This document shows, one piece after another, positions 1 through 8,606 of a stretch of DNA of 22,431 bases. The notes under the pieces were generated by a model. It made no database searches. It worked only from the letters and a program-made list of their open reading frames with translations, and had not been told where the DNA came from. A program made the translations under genes and the position numbers. Position 1 is the first letter of the stretch; each line of letters begins with the position of its first letter. Location of the stretch: positions 1-22,431 of the forward strand of contig JANBTH010000281.1 in NCBI GenBank assembly GCA_027578815.1, in the 5' to 3' direction. The DNA comes from Coemansia sp. RSA 1804. Taxonomy: Eukaryota; Kickxellomycota; Kickxellomycetes; Kickxellales; Kickxellaceae.

Positions 1-56
1 ATAAACAACAAAAAAGTGGAAAAATGCTGCCTAATCACACATTGGCAACCCACAAC

Positions 57-62
57 CACGTG
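57..62. promoter_or_regulatory. E-box (CACGTG) upstream of CWC22
   Basis: A perfect CACGTG palindrome lies about 150 bp before the CWC22 start codon. bHLH factors (Cbf1/Pho4/USF type) bind this core in fungi. The same hexamer recurs at 15468-15473 and 21494-21499. One hexamer is weak evidence. The rest of 1-213 holds no gene I can support. Confidence 0.2.
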
Positions 63-213
63 TCAGGGGTCTGAATAGCAGGCCATTTATATGTTAGCAC
101 ATTAATCTTTCCCTGATGAACAACGAGCCGAAAACAAAAGGAACATCATTATACGTAACACACACGGCCATCCTAATCTATCTTATTGCTGAAAGTTTTG
201 GTTATATAAAATA

Positions 214-3165
214 ATGACTTTGTCTTCCGACAGCGGGGACGAATCCCCACCAAGCCCTCAAAACAACAGAAGCAGGAGCGAAAGGGATGACGAATTGTCG
301 GACGCAGCTGCTGATGATTCTGACAGCAGAAGACACAGTCCTCACAACATGTACCGGGAGAAAAGTACCAGACGTTCTACACCAGAGCGGAGCGGTGATC
401 ATACAAAACCCACTTATTCCAGCGGCAGTGACGATAGCAGTGACGGTGACAGTGGTAGTGAAAATGGGAGCGAAAGCGGTGAACACAACACAGACGATGT
501 GAACGCTGGTCACAAAGGGGTATTAGAAGCCCATCGCAAAGAAGATCCAAGCTCGCATCTACCAACAAACGCGGTTGCTGCTGCCGGTGTGAATACGGCA
601 ATCAGCATACCGATGCGCGGTCAGTATATGCCGCCCTCTATGAGACGCCAGATGATGGCTGCAGCCGCAGAAGCATCAGTGGACAACGATGGGAAGCAAG
701 CGCTGGCCGATGAAGTCAAACAGCGAGAGAGCTGGGAGCTTTTGAAGAAACGCATAAACGGCCCGATTAACAAAGTTAACACGTCGAATATCAAAGAGAT
801 TCTCATCGAGCTGTTTCTCGCAAACCTGATCCGTGGCCGGGGCTTATTTTGTCGCTCGGTTATCAAAGCCCAATCATTGTCGCGGCCATTCACGCCCGTA
901 TACGCGGCTCTTGTTGCTGTGATAAACACAAAGCTCCCTATCGTTGGAGAGCTTTTGCTTACTCGCCTTGTGTTGCAGTTTCGTCGGGCATTCGGCAGGG
1001 ACGATAAGGACAAGTGCTTGCCGGCAATCATGTTTATAGCTCATCTGACAAATCAGAGAGTGGCACACGAGGTACTGGCGCTGCAAATACTGACATTGTT
1101 GCTTGAGAATCCGACGGATGACAGTGTGGAGATTGCAGTCTCGTTTATGCGGGAGGTTGGCGCTCTTTTGGCTGAGATTGTTCCACGCGTGCTTAACGCC
1201 GTGTTTGACACATTCAGGTCGATCCTGCACGATGCGGATATTGACAAGCGCGTTCAGTACATGATCGAGGTTCTGTTCCAGTATCGTCGGGATGGTTTCA
1301 AAGAAAATCCGGTCATTCCCGATGGTCTCGACCTGGTTGAAGTTGAAGAGCAGATTGTTCATGAGGTTGCACTGGATGACGATGATCTCGATGGCCAAGA
1401 TGAGCTGAATGTATTTAGACGTGACGACAACTTTGAGGATAACGAGCGCAAATATGATGATATTAAGAGAGAGATTCTAGGCGACGGAGATGACAGCGAG
1501 GTCTCCGAGGAAGACAGTGGCGGAGAGTCAGGCTTAGAATCAGACACTGAATCCGGGTCGGAAAGCGAGGCAGAGGGCATTGAGGGTAAAGTCGAAGGAG
1601 GTGCAGTTTTGGCCAAGTCAGGTTTAGAAACACCTGCAACTCAGAGGATCCACGATCTCACAGAAACGGAGATGGTTAACCTTAGGCGCACCATATACCT
1701 GGCAATAATGTCTAGTCTTAGCTTTGAAGAGGCTGCACACAAGCTGCTGAAGATTGAGATCCGTCCAGGCGAAGAGCAGGAGCTGTGTAATATGGTGATC
1801 GAGTGCTGCTCGCAAGAGCGTACATACAAGACATTCTTTGGGTTGATTGGCGAACGACTTTGCAAGGTTAACCGTACGTGGGCCAAGGGGTTCTCTCTGG
1901 CTTTTGGTTCATGCTACGAATGCATTCACAGATACGAGACCAACCACATTCGCAACATTGCCCACTTTTTTGCACACCTTTTGGCCTCTGATGCGCTAAG
2001 GTGGTCCATCCTTGAAGTCGTGATACTGACTGAAGAAGCAACCACATCCTCATCGCGTATATTCTTAAAGATACTTTTGCAGGATCTTGCAGAATCTCTT
2101 GGACTGAAAACACTGAGCGAAAGGCTGAAATCCACTGAACCGCAAATGTCTAAGGCAGTGAATGGAATGTTTCCCAGCGATAGCGCTAAATCAACCCGCT
2201 TTGCAATCAACTACTATACCAGCATTGGCTTGGGTGCGATTACCGAGGAGATGCGCGAATGGCTGAAATCCGTCCCAAACCCGGCAGCTGCTAGCAGCGA
2301 TAGTGGAAGCGAAAGTGATACTGGTAGCAGCAGTTATACCAGCAGCAGCGGCTATTCAAGAAGCGGATCTGATAGTTCTTCTGGCTCTGATTCTGATTCA
2401 AGGGCTTCTTCACGATCGTATTCGAGCTCAGGTTCTGATTCTGATTCCTCGGATAAAGGTTCTGGATCAGAAAGCGAATCAGACCTACGTCGTAGTCGTC
2501 GGCATAATGCACTTCAAGCAGAAGAGGAAAAGCAAACTGCAGGCAATATGGCTAGCACTCTCATAGAGAATAAATCAATGGAAGCGCAGACAAATTCGGA
2601 ACACGCCTCTAGTCTAGCCATTACCGGGTCAGCTCTTTCTGACCAGCATAAGGCACAGCCTAACGCCAGCCCTCTTCCAAGGACTTCATATAAACCCTCA
2701 CATAGACCCTCCAGCTCATCAAAGAGCCCAGTACGCAAGCGGGGCCGCTCAGAGAGCTCAGATGGTAATTCTTCAGACAATGAAACAAAGACTGCAATGC
2801 GTGGTTTAGATATCGGTGGAGGCCACGACGAAGTAAAAAGTCTGGAAAATCGCGCAGAAACTAGTAAAACATTGCACTCTAGAATGCTTCATCAACGCTC
2901 CCCAAACAGTGACCAGCGATCAGGATCCAGAGACCACTACTCAAGATCCACGAACCTGCATTCAAGCACCAAGGGAACACATGACAGACATCACCACAGC
3001 AGAGACGATGACGACCGCAACCGAGATCACACCAACTATAGAAGCAATAGCGGAAGGCGCAACTACAAGTATGACAGGGATCACAGAGAGCGCTATTACC
3101 CCAGATCACGCTCGCCTAGAAGACGCTATGACTCGTATTCTTCAAGATCAGATCGACGCAAATGA
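214..3165 (+). CDS. CWC22: Pre-mRNA-splicing factor CWC22 (MIF4G + MA3, SR-rich tail)
   Basis: CWC22 is a nuclear spliceosome component; in animals it recruits eIF4A3 and so couples splicing to exon-junction complex deposition. The 983-residue protein has the family order. A Ser/Asp/Glu-rich N-terminus (1-130) is followed by a motif reading RGQYMPPSMRR (135-145). A MIF4G HEAT domain spans about 173-365, starting ESWELLKKRINGPINKVN. An acidic linker covers 384-455. An MA3 domain starts near 482 (LTETEMVNLRRTIYLAIMSS) and includes the family-typical IHRYETNHIRNIAHFFAHLL near 571-590. The tail, about 690-983, is Ser-Asp/Ser-Glu rich, turns into RS/RD/HR-rich sequence and ends with SRSPRRR-like repeats, as in SR-type splicing factors. 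The ATG has A at -3. No introns are needed. It converges on KAE1 with only 118 bp between stop codons. Confidence 0.95.
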   Translation: MTLSSDSGDESPPSPQNNRSRSERDDELSDAAADDSDSRRHSPHNMYREKSTRRSTPERSGDHTKPTYSSGSDDSSDGDSGSENGSESGEHNTDDVNAGHKGVLEAHRKEDPSSHLPTNAVAAAGVNTAISIPMRGQYMPPSMRRQMMAAAAEASVDNDGKQALADEVKQRESWELLKKRINGPINKVNTSNIKEILIELFLANLIRGRGLFCRSVIKAQSLSRPFTPVYAALVAVINTKLPIVGELLLTRLVLQFRRAFGRDDKDKCLPAIMFIAHLTNQRVAHEVLALQILTLLLENPTDDSVEIAVSFMREVGALLAEIVPRVLNAVFDTFRSILHDADIDKRVQYMIEVLFQYRRDGFKENPVIPDGLDLVEVEEQIVHEVALDDDDLDGQDELNVFRRDDNFEDNERKYDDIKREILGDGDDSEVSEEDSGGESGLESDTESGSESEAEGIEGKVEGGAVLAKSGLETPATQRIHDLTETEMVNLRRTIYLAIMSSLSFEEAAHKLLKIEIRPGEEQELCNMVIECCSQERTYKTFFGLIGERLCKVNRTWAKGFSLAFGSCYECIHRYETNHIRNIAHFFAHLLASDALRWSILEVVILTEEATTSSSRIFLKILLQDLAESLGLKTLSERLKSTEPQMSKAVNGMFPSDSAKSTRFAINYYTSIGLGAITEEMREWLKSVPNPAAASSDSGSESDTGSSSYTSSSGYSRSGSDSSSGSDSDSRASSRSYSSSGSDSDSSDKGSGSESESDLRRSRRHNALQAEEEKQTAGNMASTLIENKSMEAQTNSEHASSLAITGSALSDQHKAQPNASPLPRTSYKPSHRPSSSSKSPVRKRGRSESSDGNSSDNETKTAMRGLDIGGGHDEVKSLENRAETSKTLHSRMLHQRSPNSDQRSGSRDHYSRSTNLHSSTKGTHDRHHHSRDDDDRNRDHTNYRSNSGRRNYKYDRDHRERYYPRSRSPRRRYDSYSSRSDRRK

Positions 3166-3268
3166 GAGCAGCAGCGTTTTTTATCGGCCAGAGACCGATA
3201 TCTCCGCTTTTCTTTTTTCATATGAAGCAAGAATAACCATTTACGACACTTTGAATAGCATTATATAA

Positions 3269-3274
3269 AATAAA
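3269..3274 (+). terminator. Poly(A) signal AATAAA for CWC22
   Basis: AATAAA lies 104 bp after the CWC22 stop and only about 10 bp before the KAE1 stop codon on the other strand. Cleavage 10-30 nt downstream would put the CWC22 mRNA end inside the KAE1 coding region, antisense to it. The placement is read from the sequence; use of this signal is inferred. Confidence 0.5.
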
Positions 3275-3283
3275 ATCCACACG

Positions 3284-4366
3284 TTAAACTCTCCACTCAA
3301 TGTGAACCTGATCTGTACGGAAGCGCTGTGTGATCCAGCTCTCTTCGATCGGCGTGGTAAAGCCGCGCGCAAAAGCGAGCGCGCCGGCCTGCGCAATCAT
3401 TATGCCGTTGTCAATACAGTAGCGCATGTCGGTAGCAAATACCTTGCCGCCACGCTCTTCTGCCATTATGCCCATCATCTCTTGTAACCGCTCGTTACAT
3501 CCAACGCCCCCAACAACGAGAACCTCCGAGCTGCCAATGTGGGCCATTGCGCGTTCGGTGATTTCAACGAGCATGGCAAACATGTTCTCTTGCAGTGAGT
3601 AGCACAAGTCCTCTGGAGAGTGCTTATCAGCCTCGGTTTTTGCAAGCTTTTCGATGTGTGATAGGATTCCTGAAAACGACACATCCATGCCCTTGACCGT
3701 GTACGGCAGCTCAATAAACTTGCTTCCGCGCTTGGCATACTGCTCAATGTTGTATCCTGGGTTTGGTTCGTTTGGCAATTTGAGAACACGAGCAAATCGA
3801 TCAAGGCAGTTACCGATCGCAATGTCCAGCGTCTCTCCAAAAATTCGGTATGTCTGCTGCGAGTATGCTATGACCTGTGTGTTGCCACCGCTGACGTAGA
3901 GAACCACAGGGTTCTGCGCACCAGTGATCGCCCGGCCCATCTCAATATGGCCCACACAATGGTTGACACCGACCAGCGGCACACCCCACAGCTGCGACAG
4001 CGTGCGTGCCACCAAAGCAACCGACTGCAGTGGCGCACCCATGCCCGGACCCTTCGTGTAGCATATGCAGTCTATATCCTCAGGGCCAACATTGGCTTCT
4101 GCAAGCGCCTGCTTAAGCAGTGGGTTGATTAGTGCGCGATGATGCGCAGCCACATCCCGTGGCAAAAAGCCCTCCCCCGCAGGCGGGTTATATGTGTCTC
4201 GAACATTCGCAAGCTCAATGTACTCTGGCTGCAGCTCTGTCTCTAGCCCAGACACTCCAGCAGCGTAGACGTGCTTGACAATTCCAACACCAAGCTTGTT
4301 TGCCGAACCCTCGAGGCCAAGGGCAATTATAGCACGCGGCGCATCTCCTACTTCTTTTGTTGCCAT
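3284..4366 (-). CDS. KAE1: tRNA N6-adenosine threonylcarbamoyltransferase, KEOPS subunit Kae1/OSGEP
   Basis: Kae1 is the catalytic subunit of the KEOPS/EKC complex. It transfers threonylcarbamoyl from threonylcarbamoyl-AMP to A37 of ANN-decoding tRNAs (t6A) in cytosol and nucleus. The 360-residue protein is a full-length ASKHA-fold enzyme. It shows the LGLEGSANKLGVGIV phosphate loop (16-30), GEGFLPRD with AHHRA (64-78), TKGPGMGAPL (104-113), the metal-binding HCVGHIEMGR with His136 and His140, YVSGGNTQVIAY (157-168), the third metal ligand Asp319 in YCIDNG, and a VGGVGCNERLQEMM segment. Residues 31-55 carry an insert relative to the human protein, and yeast Kae1 has one in the same place, so this is a normal fungal feature and not a retained intron. 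The ATG has A at -3 and G at +4. It diverges from the gene at 4777. Confidence 0.98.
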   Translation of the reverse strand: MATKEVGDAPRAIIALGLEGSANKLGVGIVKHVYAAGVSGLETELQPEYIELANVRDTYNPPAGEGFLPRDVAAHHRALINPLLKQALAEANVGPEDIDCICYTKGPGMGAPLQSVALVARTLSQLWGVPLVGVNHCVGHIEMGRAITGAQNPVVLYVSGGNTQVIAYSQQTYRIFGETLDIAIGNCLDRFARVLKLPNEPNPGYNIEQYAKRGSKFIELPYTVKGMDVSFSGILSHIEKLAKTEADKHSPEDLCYSLQENMFAMLVEITERAMAHIGSSEVLVVGGVGCNERLQEMMGIMAEERGGKVFATDMRYCIDNGIMIAQAGALAFARGFTTPIEESWITQRFRTDQVHIEWRV

Positions 4367-4776
4367 CGTGACAAGCTATGAATCGATTAAATAAAATTGA
4401 GGGTTTCTAGACAAGAGTGTAGAGACAAAAGTTGTGTACATTTCGCCACATTTTTGTTTTGCAAAGTGGTCTTGCCACAACTAAAACTGATCAAATCCAC
4501 ATGTTTGGAACAGGCTAAAATGTTAATTTAAAAACAAATATTGTGATTGGATCTACAGCTTATTGCCTTACAGTTTTCTAGACCGATCTCTGGAAGAAAC
4601 TGCTCAAAGTTATGAAAATTTTTGAACATCAAGACTGCTGCTATGCACAAGCAAGGTTTCTGTTTTCTAATTTACTTTTGTTTTTCAATAGAACTATTTA
4701 TTATTTACATTTCTTCAATTTTGTGTGGCGCCATTAGTATTTCAAAGGCTAGAGCGTATTTATATTTCTGCGCAAA
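4367..4776. other. Divergent promoter region between KAE1 and the gene at 4777
   Basis: This 410-bp AT-rich stretch separates two divergent start codons and must hold both promoters. It has a consensus CCAAT box (minus strand, 4544-4550), poly-T/A stretches and TATTTATA-like sequence just before the rightward start. An ATG at 4643 opens a short overlapping upstream reading frame. I see no RNA gene or repeat. Confidence 0.6.
4544..4550 (-). promoter_or_regulatory. CCAAT box (CCAATCA on the minus strand)
   Basis: TGATTGG on the plus strand reads CCAATCA on the minus strand. This is the preferred core of the HAP/CBF (NF-Y) complex, which in fungi controls many respiratory and mitochondrial genes. 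It lies roughly midway between the divergent starts (about 180 bp from KAE1 and 230 bp from the 4777 start). The match is exact; function is inferred. Confidence 0.35.
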
Positions 4777-7770
4777 ATGGTATCCATGCATTATGTGGAG
4801 AGATTCAGAATGTCGGGTACCAGCCAAGCTGTGCGTAATACATTGTTGTTGACACACTCACCATCGCATCGCGTGTCAGCGCTGTTACAAAGCCGTCGAT
4901 GGAAAAGGGCACATACTGCACCGGCGGGGCAAGCGGCATTAAACGTCGATCTTGATAATATCTTGAAAAACAACATTGGCGTAAAGCTGCACAACCCACT
5001 TCTTAAACTAGAGGCAAAGGAGAAGCAGTTAGAAATAGATCGCAAAGAGATGGAGGCAGAGAATGTCAGGAAAGATCTTGACGGCCGTGGGGTGCTATTT
5101 CCACTATCGCCTGTAGAACAGTACGGAATCGAGAGGAAAAGGTTTTTGAGCCTACACAATGGCGTTGATCGAACGCCTACTCGTGTCTTCTATGGGATGC
5201 ATGACCCAGGGTCTACCATTAATCCAAAGCTAGCCTTTGGCGACGTCAGAGTGTTTAAAAAGGCGATACCTAAGCCAAAGCGGAAACGGCTAGCTAGGGA
5301 TATATTTCAGAATGAGTTCAATTTTGCGAAGCCGCAAGTCGATAAGGCTTATTACTTGGGACACTTGGCATTGTATGTGTATGCATTGCACATATTGTGG
5401 AGGGCAGACTTACGACTGGTCAATGAGTACCTTGGCGACTTTTTCTTGATTATTAAGGCGATTCGTCAACGACCGTCCATCCATGCCTCCCTAGTCGGAA
5501 TGCACGAGTTCAAGGGCTACGTTCTACAATATCTTTTAGTTGCCAAGCAAGAGAAATTGGCATTGACGCTAGCGATCAATGTCTTTCCTAACGTGCTCTC
5601 GGAGATGCTGAGGCGGTGGGTTGTGGCCGGAGTATTGAAACTCGGTCCGTTGCAGAAACAGGATTTAAATGGCTTTAGGCAACTGATGATCTACAGAGAG
5701 TCGCTGAACCAGAGCACTCAAGAGAGGATTGCGCGATTGTCACGAGTCAAAAAGAGGAGGGCAAATCTAATACCAGACGCAGATGCACTAAAGGAGATAA
5801 ACATTGAAAGGCTTTCTACAACGATTATTCAGTATTATCAGGGCTTAAGGAAATCAAAACCGACTTCATGGGAGATAATACAGCTGATCAGCATGGCAAA
5901 AACCCGTCTTGGGGCGCGCGGACTTATGTCGCTTATTCCAATTGTACTCAGATACTTTTATGAGTACGGTGGCAGATCGAATTCAGTAGACAACGCGGTT
6001 GATTTCTACTACGACCGGTGGGTATGCGAGCTCAGCGTCGGTGGTTTTGAGATTGTTCTGCACTATATAATGGCGTTTATCGGACTTGGTGACTATGAGA
6101 AGGCCTGCTCAGTAGTAGTGACTATTGAAAACATGCCACCCAAGCCGATCAAGGGACTTGAGGGCAATTCCAGGGACATTGCTGGTGTGCTCAAATATAT
6201 TATGTCTGCCGACATTGATCCCACCATCTGTGATGTCTTTTTTGATGGGTTTGGCAAGATTGAGATAGGAAACGCCGCTGGTCCTACTGTAGAGAAGCCG
6301 AAATACGCAGTTCTCAGGCTCAAGCTAGCAGATCTTATAGTCAAATTCGCTACCGCGAGAGTGGATAAGGACTCGGACGCAGCAACGTCCGTGCTTAGTG
6401 CGATGTCACATCGCCTCCAGTCACTAACCACAATGGCCATTGTGCGCCAGCTGAACCGCATTAGCGCGAGAAATGCAGCTGGGTGGATAACACGCAACTT
6501 TTACAAGTTTGACATGGAGGCACAGAAAGCCGCATTTGCATGGCTGACGACTAACCTGCTGGAAGACAAGAATGCGTGTTCCCAGTTTATCAGCTACTAT
6601 TCGTTTTCGGACCTAAACACGGTCTCCCGACTAGTGCATCTGGTATTGCGTCATCCCTTGGACGAAAAGACGGACAAAAGGTATATTCTTGACCTGGCGC
6701 TGCAGCATATTCCTCGCAACGGTAATGCAAAGGCAATCGGCTCCCTCCTTATTGCCATGGCAAAGGGCCCTGTGTCGTCACATCTATCATCGTTCAACTT
6801 ACAGTCGTTAACATCGTGTGGGTGGATGACAGCAGGACTGCTCTCGTCGATCACACAGATAAAAGATCTGGATATTTCAACGTTGATTCCATATATGTTC
6901 AAGGCTGCGCAGCTATTGAACTCTAGTAATTTGGAGCAGATCTTATGGAAAGAGGTATTGCGGCACGGAATTGACGTTGGCCAGAGTATTCTGAAGCCAT
7001 CCCTGGCAATGCGTTTCGGAAGGGGCAATCCAAACGAGACCACACTTGAGCTGGTTCGCCACGCGCTTTGCCTAAGCACTGAACCTGAAGAGATTCATGA
7101 GACTGAGCAGCTAGCGGCGGAAGACAATGCGAGCGACAACCACCTCAGTTCCAATAATCTGGCAGCGCTCTATATGGTAATTCTAAATGGTGCCAACCAT
7201 GCGGGGGCATCCGATGCAGTCGAACTTCTTGCCAATTTTATGCTAGATAACAGCGATCTATCTGATCGGTCGTTTGGCTCACTAGCGTCAATCTGGCTTG
7301 ATTCGGCGGGATTTTCAAAGCAGTCGTCCAACGACAATGTCCAACGGGTGTGGAACATTATAAAATCCTATACTGGACCTGAAATTGCAGCCAAGCGCAT
7401 GAGAGAGGAGTACCACATCAACCGCAACCACTACCACTCTGTGATTGAGGCGCTCATACGCCAGGGTGACGTGGAAGGCGCGTGGTTTATGATTTGCTTT
7501 GAGATGAGAAAAGCACTGATAAAGCCCGATCTCAAGACGTTCTACACGATCATCTCCCCACTTGCTAGCAGCAGCCAGCTTTGGTCTCTTGGTAAAGACA
7601 TGGTGCAAAGATTCAACAGGCAGCATCCCGAAATTGTGAAGGAAGCACTCAACGATCGCTCCAACAGGCCTATTCTACAGGCACTACTGCGGATGTCGCT
7701 GAAAAGCACGTCCGGTACCAATATGTCTACTTTGCATCCGCTCTCTAAGCTTGGCACCCGACCATTGTAA
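4777..7770 (+). CDS. Large probable mitochondrial helical-repeat (PPR-like) protein
   Basis: This 997-residue protein matches no named gene I know. The N-terminus (1-45) is basic and almost free of acidic residues (Arg9, Arg11, Arg20, Arg32, Arg40, Arg41, Lys43, Arg44; only Glu8), like a mitochondrial presequence. A short charged coiled-coil-like stretch follows (about 76-102), then long alpha-helical sequence of the type formed by degenerate repeats. The clearest repeat is near the C-terminus (about 883-930): N-x-HYHSVIEALIRQGDVEGAW, then IKPDLKTFYTIISPL. This fits a pentatricopeptide repeat, the two-helix unit of organellar RNA-binding proteins. A role in mitochondrial RNA processing or translation is therefore inferred. 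The ATG at 4777 has A at -3 and G at +4; in-frame ATGs at 4786 and 4810 are alternatives. There are no introns. Earlier repeats are too diverged to delimit by eye. Confidence 0.65.
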   Translation: MVSMHYVERFRMSGTSQAVRNTLLLTHSPSHRVSALLQSRRWKRAHTAPAGQAALNVDLDNILKNNIGVKLHNPLLKLEAKEKQLEIDRKEMEAENVRKDLDGRGVLFPLSPVEQYGIERKRFLSLHNGVDRTPTRVFYGMHDPGSTINPKLAFGDVRVFKKAIPKPKRKRLARDIFQNEFNFAKPQVDKAYYLGHLALYVYALHILWRADLRLVNEYLGDFFLIIKAIRQRPSIHASLVGMHEFKGYVLQYLLVAKQEKLALTLAINVFPNVLSEMLRRWVVAGVLKLGPLQKQDLNGFRQLMIYRESLNQSTQERIARLSRVKKRRANLIPDADALKEINIERLSTTIIQYYQGLRKSKPTSWEIIQLISMAKTRLGARGLMSLIPIVLRYFYEYGGRSNSVDNAVDFYYDRWVCELSVGGFEIVLHYIMAFIGLGDYEKACSVVVTIENMPPKPIKGLEGNSRDIAGVLKYIMSADIDPTICDVFFDGFGKIEIGNAAGPTVEKPKYAVLRLKLADLIVKFATARVDKDSDAATSVLSAMSHRLQSLTTMAIVRQLNRISARNAAGWITRNFYKFDMEAQKAAFAWLTTNLLEDKNACSQFISYYSFSDLNTVSRLVHLVLRHPLDEKTDKRYILDLALQHIPRNGNAKAIGSLLIAMAKGPVSSHLSSFNLQSLTSCGWMTAGLLSSITQIKDLDISTLIPYMFKAAQLLNSSNLEQILWKEVLRHGIDVGQSILKPSLAMRFGRGNPNETTLELVRHALCLSTEPEEIHETEQLAAEDNASDNHLSSNNLAALYMVILNGANHAGASDAVELLANFMLDNSDLSDRSFGSLASIWLDSAGFSKQSSNDNVQRVWNIIKSYTGPEIAAKRMREEYHINRNHYHSVIEALIRQGDVEGAWFMICFEMRKALIKPDLKTFYTIISPLASSSQLWSLGKDMVQRFNRQHPEIVKEALNDRSNRPILQALLRMSLKSTSGTNMSTLHPLSKLGTRPL

Positions 7771-8606
7771 TGTCTTTTTGCCTATTGATAGATAGAATAT
7801 TTATATATGAAGTTTGTATTTCCAAACACGCTACTTATTATAAATGCGAATGTATATAATGCACAAGCACCAAATGCGCACAGTAGTTTGGAGACTTTTG
7901 CAAAGATAGTATTGAGAGGGGGAAAGCCATTACAGGGGTCTGTGGCAATAGAGTCCTTGTTCCACACGTCACAACAACACATAGCCATCGCGCAGCTTTA
8001 ATAGAGTGTTAGTTTGCAGTTATAGTTGCTGCCATCGATGGCTGCAAGTGTCTCTTGTGTCTTGCGGGTGTGTTATTTCTTCATCATCGCTATCCTGGCA
8101 ACCATGCCTTCACCATATTGAACCACCGCTCTTTTACACAAGCAAGAAACTAGATTACGTGTTGTGCAGTTTCCTTTCGAGATGAAGAACTCTATTTTAC
8201 TGCCCGTACTATCAGGCAGGAAACCCAGCAGACGATGCAAGTACAAGCATCACGTTGTTTCTTGCTTGTCTGCTTCTGGTGGTAGCGATAGGTTATAGTG
8301 GTGGTAAAATAAAGACGAAAGAAAAGTAAGGTCGAATGCCCATGTGTTTCAAAAAGAAGTGGGTGGATGAACTTTTGTGCTGTGCTCATCTTTAAACTTC
8401 CAGTACATTTTTGGTACCTAATATTCAGCATCTTTTCTCGTTTTCTTAAACCCATTCTGTCCTACACAAGCGTAGTTTGCTTTTCTTACGCCCTTCCTCT
8501 GTTATAGTTTCTGTAACCAGCACTTTGGTTGCTTTCGTAGACCTTTTGTTTCTTTTTTCCCTTTGCAAAGAAAGTTGTTAGTTGAGCAAGATAAACCACT
8601 TTACCG
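7771..8606. other. Intergenic region, no supported gene
   Basis: This holds the 3' flank of the large gene and the upstream region of the first methyltransferase gene. It contains an AT-rich start with TATATA-like runs, a near-perfect 22-bp palindrome at 8026-8047, and pyrimidine-rich sequence close to the downstream start. A 64-codon ATG-started frame (7807-8001) has no recognisable content. No tRNA-like boxes were found. Confidence 0.5.
8026..8047. repeat. 22-bp near-perfect palindrome
   Basis: The sequence reads TTGCTGCC-ATCGAT-GGCTGCAA. The two arms are reverse complements apart from one symmetric mismatch, and the centre is the perfect palindrome GCCATCGATGGC. It could be a dimeric protein-binding site or a hairpin in a 3' leader. 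No function is assignable. Confidence 0.5.

Noticed and set aside
4240..4275. Possible retained intron in KAE1 (extra residues 31-55)
   Set aside because: No consensus donor or acceptor is present; the segment is open, and yeast Kae1 has an insert of similar size at the same place.
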